Source: Rhyzopertha dominica
Taxonomy: Eukaryota; Arthropoda; Insecta; Coleoptera; Bostrichidae
DNA length: 64,000 bases
Direction: 5' to 3'
NCBI GenBank assembly: GCA_025024175.1
Contig: QCXZ01000041.1
Location: 34,033,786-34,097,785 of the forward strand
The notes beneath the pieces are model-generated. The model searched no databases. It was not told the origin of the DNA and worked only from the letters and a program-made list of their open reading frames with translations. Each line of letters opens with the position of its first letter. Positions within the stretch are counted from its first letter, which is position 1. This document shows, piece after piece, positions 25,201 through 37,200 of this stretch. A program made the position numbers and the translations under genes.

Positions 25201-28200
25201 AATATTAATAATCTGACTTTTTGCAATTAAAAATTTTTAGTTGATTCAACTCTGTAAAAATCCTTTAATTTGGAGTTAAAATTAATTGTCTGTTCGCTTT
25301 CAGCTGAACTTTCTTTCGCTCAGAATATTAAACTTTATTCAAGTGCTCACCGAGGGTCATTTTGACTGTCTGATGCACAAGCCCAATTCGTCTCCATTAA
25401 AGGTGCTGTCGGGAGGAAATCACTCCTTCCAGTAAAGTATAAGAAAGTGATCCACATTTTCTTTGTTGAATCCATTTGTTCTTGCCATCGGAGTAGTTTT
25501 CATGGTGTTTCAGAAAACACTTGAGCCAGTCTTTTCGGGTTCTCTGATCTAGAACCGAGAACGGATTTGGAATTTGGCTTGAATGTCTTACATCTTGCCA
25601 AAATAACATTTGTTTCAAGTTTTCTTGTTAACACAGATCCATGTCCAAGAAGTTCCTTGAAGGCAGCAAGATTTTCTGACTTTCTTACTTAACGAAGCGG
25701 GGTGGCAAGAGGAACATTATATTTTTTACTGGTGCGATATATTCCATTTTCTTTGGCACAACAGCAGTTATTGCTCCGCTCAATTGGCTCTCCTGACACA
25801 AATGCCGTTTTAGATTTTTCTTTAGCATTCTTTAGAGACAAAGACTCGTTAATCTTAATACTTAAACTGGTCTAGTAATATGAAATACGAGTATTCCACA
25901 TATCAATGTAGTATTCCACATTAGCATACGTTGAGCAAGCTAGGAACAATAGGTTAAGCAAATTTCTCAGGATTTAGGCATAATTCAGAGAGACATATTT
26001 AAATCTACAAGCATTAGTTCGAAAAAATAAAGGTACAGAAAAAAATATTGGTAGGTACTTGACAAACTACGACAATAACAAACATGGTTTTGCTAGATTA
26101 ACACAAAATTAATTATAACAAAACAAAATGCGAAATCGAAAAGCATTACACTAAAAACTCTAGTCATTAAAAACTTGGCACTTGGTGTCCCTTTTGCAGA
26201 AAACTTCCTAGTATACGACGGAATCATGGAACAGCTTAAGATTTTCAAATTAGTGATTACAGAAGTTAATATGCAATGCCTTTTAATTTTGACACATTAA
26301 TTTAGCAGTTAGTTAGCGCGGAAGGTAACATTCGTTAACTTAACATTCGTTCATACTGAGACGTTTTCTAAAATTGGTGATAAATTGAAGTTCATTTTAT
26401 CATTTCAATCCATTTTAAATTACCACCAAGTTTGGGTACCTACTTATAAACCAAATATTGTAAACTTAGTTATTGTATTGTAAACTTATAGACTAAGGAC
26501 CCGAAACGATCATCAAGCTAATAATAAATATTGTAGAACAGTTTAAGTTTGTAATGTGTTTTCTTAATAATAGTTAAGATGTTCTATCAGGTGCCAAGCG
26601 AGTATTTACTTCAAATTCATTTTTATACTTATTTTTATAGCTTTTTCTTGGTTATCTTCCTAAAAATCTACCCAAGGTAGCTGTCGCAGCTAATATTAAT
26701 GTATAGCGAAATTTTATATTAGCGTCAGTACACTTCCAGTTGACAACCTATGACGTGAGTCATCAATCATATCATAAATAGCGACCGAACTGTCCCATCT
26801 AATGTTTTGCCTACTGCTTTGCTATTACAATCGATAAACTGCAAAAATTCTTGTACTTTATCTCCATTATAGTTTCCATGCCGCTTTTTTCCGGGAAATG
26901 AACGCGATAACCACATTCAATGAAATGTTTGCGCCTATTTTTCCCAAACGAACATCAGATTACACAGAACCAGATGGCAGGGAAAAACCGTCATTCGTCC
27001 TGCGTATAGGCGTCATATTGCACCGCGAATATTCACGGCACGTTCAACAGATTAAACGTAGCACCTTAGCGGATTTTTTCCATTAGAACAAAAACGCCAA
27101 CGCCGCGTGAAATTTGTAACACAACAGCTCTGAATTTTTAAAACGCATGAGCGCCTCTGAAAATAAAAGAGTCGGAGCTAAATGATCATGAATTAATATT
27201 CGGCAACTGCGTCTAAAGCTGTAAACATGGGAACAGCATTATATCTGCACCGATGCTCGTTATTTTCTTTTTATTTTTTGCTTATATCGTAGCGTGTGTG
27301 GTGCCTTTACAAAAATAAGCTGTATATGAGAGTTTTTGTTGTTAAAAAAACACATGTTAAAATATAATCAAGACAGGTTTAACGAGCTGTGGGAAGAATA
27401 AGGTAGGGGGAAAAGAAAAATAGCTGAATATGTTGGTCATAATGGAGAAGAGAATAGAAGATGATACTGACAGAGGAAGAAATAATTTTTATAAACATTT
27501 TGATAAGAAAGAAAAAGGCATGGACCGAAGAAAAAGTAAGGAGAAAGGAAGAACAATCTATGTATAAAAGATGTTGGCAAGAAGTAAAAAATGGTAGAAA
27601 ACGCACTACACAAAGACAGTATACTGCCATGACAAAAATTAGCACCTGCTTGAGATATATTGGCGAGAAATTATGTAGATGGCTAGAATACTCAGTATTA
27701 TAAAAACCTATCACAGCAGCAAAAGGTATTAGACATGCCGAACGAAATTCCACATCTGCTATTATACATGGTGATTTATTAAAAGCACTGAGGAAAAAAT
27801 TAATGTTGCCAAATAAACGCAAATAACAACAAAATTTTCCGATAAAACCTAAGGCAATACAAAATAGACAAGTTTCCGTATTTCATTAACTAAAAGTATT
27901 GTTTCAACATTTTTTTCTCTGGTTGCCATGGTAACGTACTCATAATTTCCGGTTATTATAAACCTGTTTCTGTTTTAAGCTAAAATCAACTCTGCAATTA
28001 AAGTCTACACCAATCACATACCTTATTTTAAGGCTTTGTCATGGTTGCCGGTTAATTTTAAGATAACATCAATAAACAAAAGCAAAATCAGCCTAAAATA
28101 TTTTAAACACCTCAGTCAATTACGATTTACTTTAAAACTATTTCCAACGAGATTACGATTTATAAAAAACTTCCAAAATTATTTTCTCTAAAAATCGATG

Positions 28201-31200
28201 AAAGAGGATAGAGGACGCCATTAAAAAATCTAGATTTCTCGAAAGAATTAAATAGAGCGGTATAAATGTTTCGCCTTGCTTTGTAAGCTATTATTAAAAA
28301 AAGTTGATGAAAAGCCTAAGTTAAGCCTTAACATTGTGAAGCAATCTAGCAAATTGATGATATGCCTAAGTGCAGGTGACAGGCTATGGTATGCCATATT
28401 TATACAAAAAGATGTCACATTCGGCAAAAATTGTTGAGACATGGCATTGTTAGATATAACTTCTGACAACGTTAATAATAGACAAACTTAAATAAATCTC
28501 AGGAAGTAGGTATTATTTGGGTATATCTTTGTGGTTTTAGGCTGATTCGATCAGTAGGCGGTCGGATTTTTTAAATTTTACTAAATGCTGCAAACTCATG
28601 TTTTCGAAATCTACCCTTGTATATATAATCTAGTGAATTTAAGCAAACAGGGTCCTAAATGCTATAAGTTATAAGAATACTTGCGCTGGTGCAATTGCAG
28701 CAATAAGTATTGAAGCAGTGACGACTGGTCAGCAGAAACACAATGAGTTTTATGCATGCCATATTTCAATTTAATAACTGAAGACTTATGTTATAATTGA
28801 TATTTAGGTAACACACATTTAAAAGCTAGGTACCCTTTGGAGATGGACAACATGTGCACTGTTGCATATAAGTCATTGTCGACGACCAGCACCTCCTCTG
28901 TCCGCTGAAGCTCAAAAATCCTAGCCTAGCTTTACGAAGCCGCCAGCCAATAAGAGTTTCGCGTTGATATGGCGCGAAGTCGGCTGTTAACAGGTTGTTT
29001 AAGTGATCATTAAGGCTTATGCCAGGTTAAGGCGTACTATATGACGTGTCACGTTTATAACAACGTATTTTATCTTAAATTGGTATCTACTGACATTTTT
29101 CAACATCCCGTTAATTCAGGTTTTAAGCAGGGTTGTCAGTATTATTACTAAGGCGATAGGACTATTACTTTTGAGTTATTAGTAATCAAGGAAATGTAGC
29201 AGGCGTGCATTCCAGGTGAAGCTTTCAGCTGAACGTTTGCATTACTGATTTATTCCACGTGAACATTGCCTCTAGCAGACGTCAATATAAAGCGGACAAG
29301 TTTTTATTTTTATGTGCTACGTACTCCCCATTTTACCCAGGTACACTCTAGTAATGTACATTTTGCTACATTATTCTACAATACACGCGTATTATCTTAT
29401 GTACATTACTTATATCCAAAATTTTGCTATGTTTTTGCACTTTGTTCCCAAATGGAAAAATGATCTTCATTTTTCTAATCACTTAAACTTTGACTAGATT
29501 CCTTATCGGTTTGAAGTCTTCCGTGATTGTTGTCGATGACGTGTTTTCCTGAGGGCTTCCCAAGTTGCTTGTTTGGTCTTGACATTTCGACACTCATGTC
29601 GGTGTCTTCTTCAGAAGTTTTAGTTTAGAGCTACTTCTGAGGAAGACACTGACATGAGTATCGAAACGTCAAGACCAAACAAGCAACGTGGGAAGCAGCC
29701 CGGAAAAGAACATTTTATAGATTCGTTATCGTTATTGTTTTATAATCTATAAGTTCGGACAAGTTGAAGATTTTTCGTATAATAAACAAAATCAACAAAA
29801 TATTGGTTTCGATTTCACCTATATTTTTTCGTGTTATTGTATTTCGTAAATACCAACATATACAACTAATAAGAGTGGGATATTGCATTGGACTTGGGTA
29901 TAATTTTTGGTCTTTACAAAATTTGAATTTGGCACCTAGAGTTGTGATTTGTAGTCACCAATTCGTCTGCTGGTGTTTCACCGAGTTTGGTACTTTATAT
30001 CGTTATATTGTAGCATATGGTTGAAATTTTAATTTCCTTAAAGAGCTAACATGGCAAATCCATTGCTCACTAAGTAGTTTGTTTTTTTTTAATAAAATGT
30101 TCACTACCTACCACACTTTTTTTTTGTTTTTTTTTTTAATCTAAAAAATTAAAATCTATAGTTTGCAGTTGAAAATCGATACACTAGATTGTATTCCCAA
30201 AACCGATTGCCCTAAGAATTAACCACTGCAGGGATCCCATTGAGCCTCACCCTTGCTAAGGCTCACGAGCCGCTACTGCATTGAAGTACTTTGTGACGTC
30301 GCTATTTAGTATTCAAGCATTGTAGCCATCTGTTTTAAAGTACGCTAATCAGACTAAATAAAGTTAATGCTGTAAGTCTTTTTGACTCATCTGCCCAGGT
30401 TCCAAGCCAAAGATCAAGGCTCCATATCTGCATTTGCACATTTACCTTCACCTTCTCATCATCTTTAAATTGATCGCATGCAATTAAAAGAGCTAATTTC
30501 GAGATTTCATTAAAATTTCTAGGTAAGGGTAATTGCAAGTTGCAGTTTTTGCAAATTTTTACCTTATAGGACTTAACCCAAACTTATTATTTGATTGTTT
30601 AAAGTTTTTTGCACATCATTTAATATACCAAGATGAATTTATAGTACCTAGTCGGGGATTCAGAACCGTCCATATTTTACTTTAAAGACTAAACTTCCAG
30701 TAGTGATTAATCAGTTGTATAACTAAAGAACTGTGTCCTGCTGTATAATATAATACTTTTCATAGTTTGATGTATGTCATTTACGTATTAAAAACAGCAT
30801 AAGTTATAGATCCAACGTCCACAATAGTCCCGCATACAAGCATGCATCCAAAAATCTATAAATTTGATGACCTTTCCCAATGAGCGAAATCCACCGCTTC
30901 AATTCATCATCGAACATGTTACGCCATAAACCGATGTTTTGACAGGTTGTTTGGCTCATAGTAGCGTAAAGTGCATTGTTCTATCGCTAGTGAATTCATG
31001 GCTATATATAGCAGAGTATAGCAGTTTATTTATTTTGGACTGTGTTTCGTCGCTTTTCTTTTTTGCACTTATTTGTTTTAATCTATTGATCCTAGAATTT
31101 ATTTTTCATGGTTGACAAGCCAAGACTTGCAGCTTTACCTTTGTATATACAAAAATATTTTTGACGTACAAAGATTGGCAAAATAAAAACTGATGAAAAA

Positions 31201-34200
31201 CTTAAAATAGTCAACACGACTATCTGGAAACATCTGTATTTTAAACAAAATGTATTCCACTTTGTGGAAGAGCAATATAAGAAGATTCCATTCGATGTAT
31301 TTGACTTCTGCTTCCTCTATAGAGGATAACTCTGCCTGCCGTTCGATTATTTTGCCTGATTCATCATTTCCTGGCACAATCAACAATAAATATAGATCGA
31401 TAATCATAAATATTGATTAAATTAGAACCAGCAGAAGATGATGTAGTTAATGTGTTAAAGATGTTAGTTAAAATTTTGTAGATGTTGTGATTCATAGTAC
31501 ACTCACACTTCACTTGATCCATGCCGTAATTTCTAAGTACTTGCAAATACGTGCCGAACTGTGTTAACCTACGCTATCTAATATAAATTAAGTACTTTTT
31601 GAAGTATCCACTGTTCTAAAATCATTTGTTATCGTTGCATGCACAATCAAAGTGATCGCACTTGAAGTTTGTAGCACTGGATTAAAAATACTTAATCATT
31701 TTCATTCTTATTTGTAGCACCCAGGTGGACCCGAACTTGTGACAGAATGGGCTGGAAAAGACTGCACAAAAGCTTTTGATGATTTTGGACACTCCGGTGA
31801 CGCAAAAAACCAGTTAAAATCTTTTAAAATAGGAGAAGTTACGGAGGTACGTATTTTATTACTAAATGTATATATTACTTGTCTATTTTTTTCATTATTA
31901 ATAGTCTAAGAGGGATAGTTTAAAACATAGATTTAAAACACACATTTTGTATGGTTTTTTTTTACGGTTTTAAATAATATCTCAGCGGATATAAGAAACA
32001 GAAAAACTATTNCCTTTTTTTNGANGAAATCAGATATAATAAAATGTAGTTTTACCACAAACATGGTTTGTTGAGCCGTTTTTTGTTTATTGCAGTTTTG
32101 AGGCAATAGTTTCAAGTTCATAAAAGAAGAACGTAGGCTTTCGCGGCCAGAGTTAAATTAAAATCTTAGACTTTTCGCATGCACTTGTAAGGGGCTTCAT
32201 CAGTACAGGAATAAGGAGTATAGAATATGGTACACACCTAACGCGAGAAACACGTCCGAATTGAACCAAATTCCTGTCCTGATGAAGCCCCTTACAAGTG
32301 CGGACGAAACGTGGACCTTATTCCAAAATCAGTCGCAGTCTAACCCAAAAACGGCTAAGATTTCAATCATTTAAGGCGTTTTACCTTATACACTCTTATT
32401 TAAAAATGTAAATGGAACGTTTTGGTACGTTTTGTGTATGAAAAGCATTAAATTATCACCCGAATGTTTAAAACCCCATATTAATATATATTATTAGTCT
32501 CAATCAACAGCAAAAAAATATTTTCAGCTCAAGTTAATTAAATATCGTAAACTCAGAAGACGACCAAGCTTTTGCAAACTTACAAATTACTGAAGTAATG
32601 AATAATAATATAAATATATTACAAATTATAATTGTTTAAGCAAGTATGAACAACTAAATTTTTATAAGTATTCAAAATGCCCACCATACAACTGGTCACT
32701 CTATTTGTAACAGCAAGCACCACTTCTATTTCTGCTACTGGATTTTTTGCGGCATTATAAATTCTCTGAATCATGTCATTTCGGGTAGGTAGAATCATTG
32801 ATCTTTCCTCATTAATAAAAGTTAAGAACTGTAAGATCAGAGGATTTGGCTCGCATAAAACCAAACTACCTCTACCTATTCATCAATTTTGATAAAAAAC
32901 ATACTGTGGTCAACCATATTAAGAAACGTAATTACCTTTTACCATTTAGATGTTCAAATATAAAAGACCCAATTATGCAACCTTCTAAAATGCCAAACAA
33001 GACACTCCACTTATGTTCGTTATTTATTTGTTACATTCAGTGTACATTATTTTGAGGCCAGTTCCACTTGATATGCGCTGTATTTGCGTTAGTATTTTTG
33101 TAACTTAACTGGTGCCATCTTCAGTTTCATTCATCTCGTCACCAATTGATGTTAGATGCAGGCTATATTATGGAGATCGTCTAGTCCACGACCATCTGTA
33201 AGGATTATTGGCCGCTTTGCGGTTTGTTAAAGTTACACACTCCTAATAGACAATCCGAGGTGACTTACATACTCTAACGCTTACCTATGTGATGTTCAGC
33301 CTCGATATACGCCAGAACATGATTCTGTTATTCGCGTCCCTTGTTGTGCGAGTTCTATGAGTAGCAGGAACACGCCGTACTTGATTTCATGTAAGCAATT
33401 GCTTATCCGAAAGAATACTTTGCGTGAATAACGAGTTCTATTCGGATATTGCACAGCAATATTCCCTTGCGGCGACTGATGCATTTTCAAAACACTGACA
33501 ATACGTTTTCACCATGTCGTAAGCTTCTCCATTAGAATAAGACATTTTTCGCATCTCCTTTTACTAACCGTTTACCACTGCAACGAAACTAAAGAATTTC
33601 AAAACAAACACAATAAATTTTACAACGCGATATTTCAATTAATTTGATTTCATTCATTTACATTTTTTAATTAAAAATGAATAAGGTAAAACGTCTGAAA
33701 TAAAGTCTTTCATTTTGTACAATTCAAAATAAACATTAATTCGAAGAGTATGGGCAAACTGAGCTGAATTTACCTTCTCATAGGGTTAAAACTGATCAAA
33801 ATCGACCGATCCGATAGAGTATAATAATGTTTTTCGCGACATTAATATGTGCTACCTCACTACCTCCTGCAATGCAACTACATTAAAATACCTTAAAAAA
33901 TTATATAATACCCACCTTTCCATTAAAATTTCTGGAGAAATGGTTATTTTGTTATTTTTACGTATAGATTTATGATCTTGAAACTATTTTCGCAGAGCCC
34001 TCAATATCACATTAGTTATTGCATTTGTTACTTTCGTAAACAGTAATCTCAGTTCCTTCAGAAGAAGTCAATGGAACTCATCGTTCTAAATTGGCATAAG
34101 TNCGATACGCCGGCTACAGTTCAGGAATTAGGAAGATAAATATTTCTTAACGTTTTTGCTTGCTTCCAACAAAATTTTTATTCTAGGCGTTATTATAATG

Positions 34201-37200
34201 CTTTGCATCCATTTAAGGATAAAACCAAATAAATTTTGTTGTAACTTTTACCTCAGTAAAACTTAGCTAGAGTCTGTTTACTTAGATAATTTACATGGGA
34301 ACTCGTTTTCATACATTCCCACAGGCATGCGGTCCACGACAACTCTTTTTTTTATTCCTTACAAAAATAAGTATTTTCTTGCTACCATTATTATTTACTA
34401 TTTTACTATCTTGCTTAGAACCCCAATTTTCGCACACATTTCATAAAATTCAGCTATGTGCGATTTCAAGATATTGTAAGCAATTATAATTATTATTATT
34501 TACTCTCCTTCCCATATTATAAATATTCTGCGAACTAGTAGAAATATAATGTATGTTGGTTGAAATTCACATACACCTACGGTTTATTGCAAGGGTTTTG
34601 ACCCCAATTCCATTACCGATTCCCATTTTGTGCCGAAACTTGTGACACCGGAAAGCGATCTGTGTAATGTATTAAGCAATGTTGGCAAATTCGCCACCCA
34701 CTACCCACTTATGGATTCTAAAAGATTAAAGGTATTTTGTTCAGCGTATAACCGTCTCTAACAGAAGAACTTCCATGGTGAATATGTTATGATTCATGTT
34801 TTTAGCATTTAACTCTTTATCTTTATCTACTCCTACTTTAAGGATAAATAAAGTTCACATACCTATTTTTATGGTGAAATACTGGTATATTCCTACATAG
34901 CACAGAGCACGTAAGAAATATGACGCAAAAATAGTTTGACATTACACATAATCTGCAAAGTCGTAGAACAGCCACAACAGCAGTTTATTTTTATTTATTC
35001 TAACTTAATCTGGGAATTTCTTACTTTATCTCGGAATTTTCAACTTCAAATTGGAATTTCTGACTAACGTAGGAAATTGCGGCTAAGTAAGAAATTTTTA
35101 GATTAGGTGGGAAATTCCAATGTAGAGTCGGAAGTTCCGAGTTACTTACAATGGGATATTAAGAGTTAAGTTGGAAATTACGACTTAAAGTTACAATATA
35201 ATAGAACTACTACAACGGGCCTTCTTTACATTAATAACAATCCTTTGAGAAATCCATAAAACATTACTTCTGTTAAAATATATCTCGACAGTTAATGTGT
35301 TAAATTTTGTAAAACGTCCTTTGATAATATGTTTGTTCAATTAATGTATGTATCTGACAATGCGGTTGAAATAAATTATAACAAAAAGATAAAATATTTA
35401 TTCTATACCTACTCTTAGCTATACATTTGCAAGATTACGTTTCGTATTTAGATCAAGATTTTAGCCTTTCTGCTTCATTAAGTCCTTCCTTGACAAGTAA
35501 AACAGATCTGGTATCCGTTTATGTCCACCCCTTCGGCTATTTCTAGAAATAGCTGGTTGTATTCCTTGAAATGACGTGGTTTTGTATGGTTCGATAACAA
35601 AATGCTTATGAGAAATCGTGTTTTCAAATAAATGACAAAAAGACAGAACTCCGCCACATTTTAGAGTTAGATAATGTCGGTGGATAGAACGATGAGGAAC
35701 TCGGTAGCTTAACTTAGCTCCATTGGGTGTTTTCCTATGGGGTCATTTGAAGTCAGGTGTACAAAATAAACATGAAATTTGCAAGGGTTGGAAAGCAGCT
35801 GGCCGTAAAATTCGTTCCACAGTTTCTTTGATAAACTAGGTTATTGCTAGGCTGCAGAAAGATTAAGCATTTAGGTAATTTGACGTAAAGATTTATTCAA
35901 CTGAACAAAGTATTACGCTATTACATTATCATGAAATGAAAAAAAACCAATATTGGCACCACCTGCAGAACCTGCTTCGGCAACGCTTTTTGTTGTTTAT
36001 TTAAAAACATGATTTTTTCAAAAAAAACTTATCAAACCATACAAAATAAAAATCCGAAAAAATCGCTTGTTTGCCGTTTAAAAATAAACAAATAAATAAG
36101 CTAAGAAATGAAAAATAGTTAACAAAAAACTTTGTGAAGAACATANTGTTGTAACATATTTACAGAAATATGCACCTGTTTCCATATGTTGACTAATCCT
36201 GTATATTAAAATTCCGTAAATTCAAACATTTCACTGAATTAATTTCAAACTTTAAACAACATCGAAAAAACCAACACACAAACGTTGCATCTTATTTGGT
36301 TTAGCTATCTCGCCAGTCAGCTTTTTCATTATAAAGATAGTTTTTCCACGATCTAACATTTGTTAACACATGCAAGTACGTAGATTGGTTGGAAAAAGAA
36401 ACATATCAGTATTAAAGGTGCTTTTTAGTTACATTTAATAACGGCGAACAAAGTTACAACAAATTAAGAAACAATGTAGGATACTTCCAACTAAAATACT
36501 TTACATGATTTTTAAAATTATACCTAAAACGTGTTACGGACTCAAGACATGAACCGCCACATTAAAAATATTAATAACTCTGGCATTAGTATCATAATTT
36601 TTTGACCACATCTATAAAAAAAACCATTACATCAACCTATTCGTTCACTGCTGTTTTCTGAACTTAAGTGAATTAACAAACAAGAAGGGGGATCAAAACG
36701 ATTACAAAAAGGAAGTTAGGCTTTAAACAAGTTTGAGAACTATTTCTGTAATCTAAACAAATTAAAATGTTAACCCAGTCATCCATAGTTTTTGAGAACA
36801 AAGCTCTTAAAAATTTCTAACCGTCTTCACCTAATTTATATTTTTCGTGATAATCTCTACAGTTACTTCTTTTTTTATTAACGACCGTTTTAATTTTAAT
36901 GTAATAACTTCCTTATATTGTCCGCCGTTTCATGTTTGGAAGGTTTTTCCATTACCATAAATTTCAATTATCGCCCCATATTATTCCGCTTGAAATAAGA
37001 AATCTTATGTTATCTGATCGGCAGGTGAAAAGTTCTAGAAAAAAACGTCAGTGCAATTCTTTATTAATCCCAAAGCAAAACCGCTGCGAAATCTTTAACA
37101 GATTACTTCGACTTAGGTGTTCCTTTTGTTTAGAGACTTGCAGGTCGAAAATGGATTATGCCACAGAGGTATCAAAAGTTTGGTTCGGTTACATTATTAA

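Larger units (their letters stand above)
28716..30278. mobile_element. Non-autonomous hAT-like MITE, second full copy
   Basis: The left end CAGTGACGACTGGTCAG and the reverse complement of the right end, CAGTAGCGGCTCGTGAG, agree at 12 of 17 positions. The flanks are TATTGAAG (28708-28715) and CATTGAAG (30279-30286), a 7-of-8 match typical of an aged hAT target duplication. Blocks 28757-29008 and about 29905-30100 are homologous to 3466-3712 and 4420-4620 in the copy at 3410. The middle holds a different sequence, including the foldback at 29519-29711. No transposase is encoded. It lies in intron 1 of the cytochrome b5 gene. Confidence 0.7.
19274..31717 (+). other. Cytochrome b5 intron 1 (12.4 kb)
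   Basis: The intron starts GTAAGT and ends TTTGTAG. Besides the mobile elements listed separately it is AT-rich sequence with only short chance frames. A frame at 27461-27703 with its antisense counterpart at 27379-27822 looks compositional. No other host exon was recognised on either strand. Confidence 0.85.

Noticed and set aside
27379..27822. 147-codon minus frame and its + counterpart at 27461-27703
   Set aside because: Phe/Ser-rich on one strand and Lys/Glu-rich on the other, which is what A/G-rich DNA yields by chance; no domain or splice support.
20300..33820. Similar phrase CATCAAAATCGACAGATCCGA / GATCAAAATCGACCGATCCGA at ~20310 and ~33795
   Set aside because: Only about 25 bp are shared; I could not extend it to an element. 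Possibly scraps of one repeat family.
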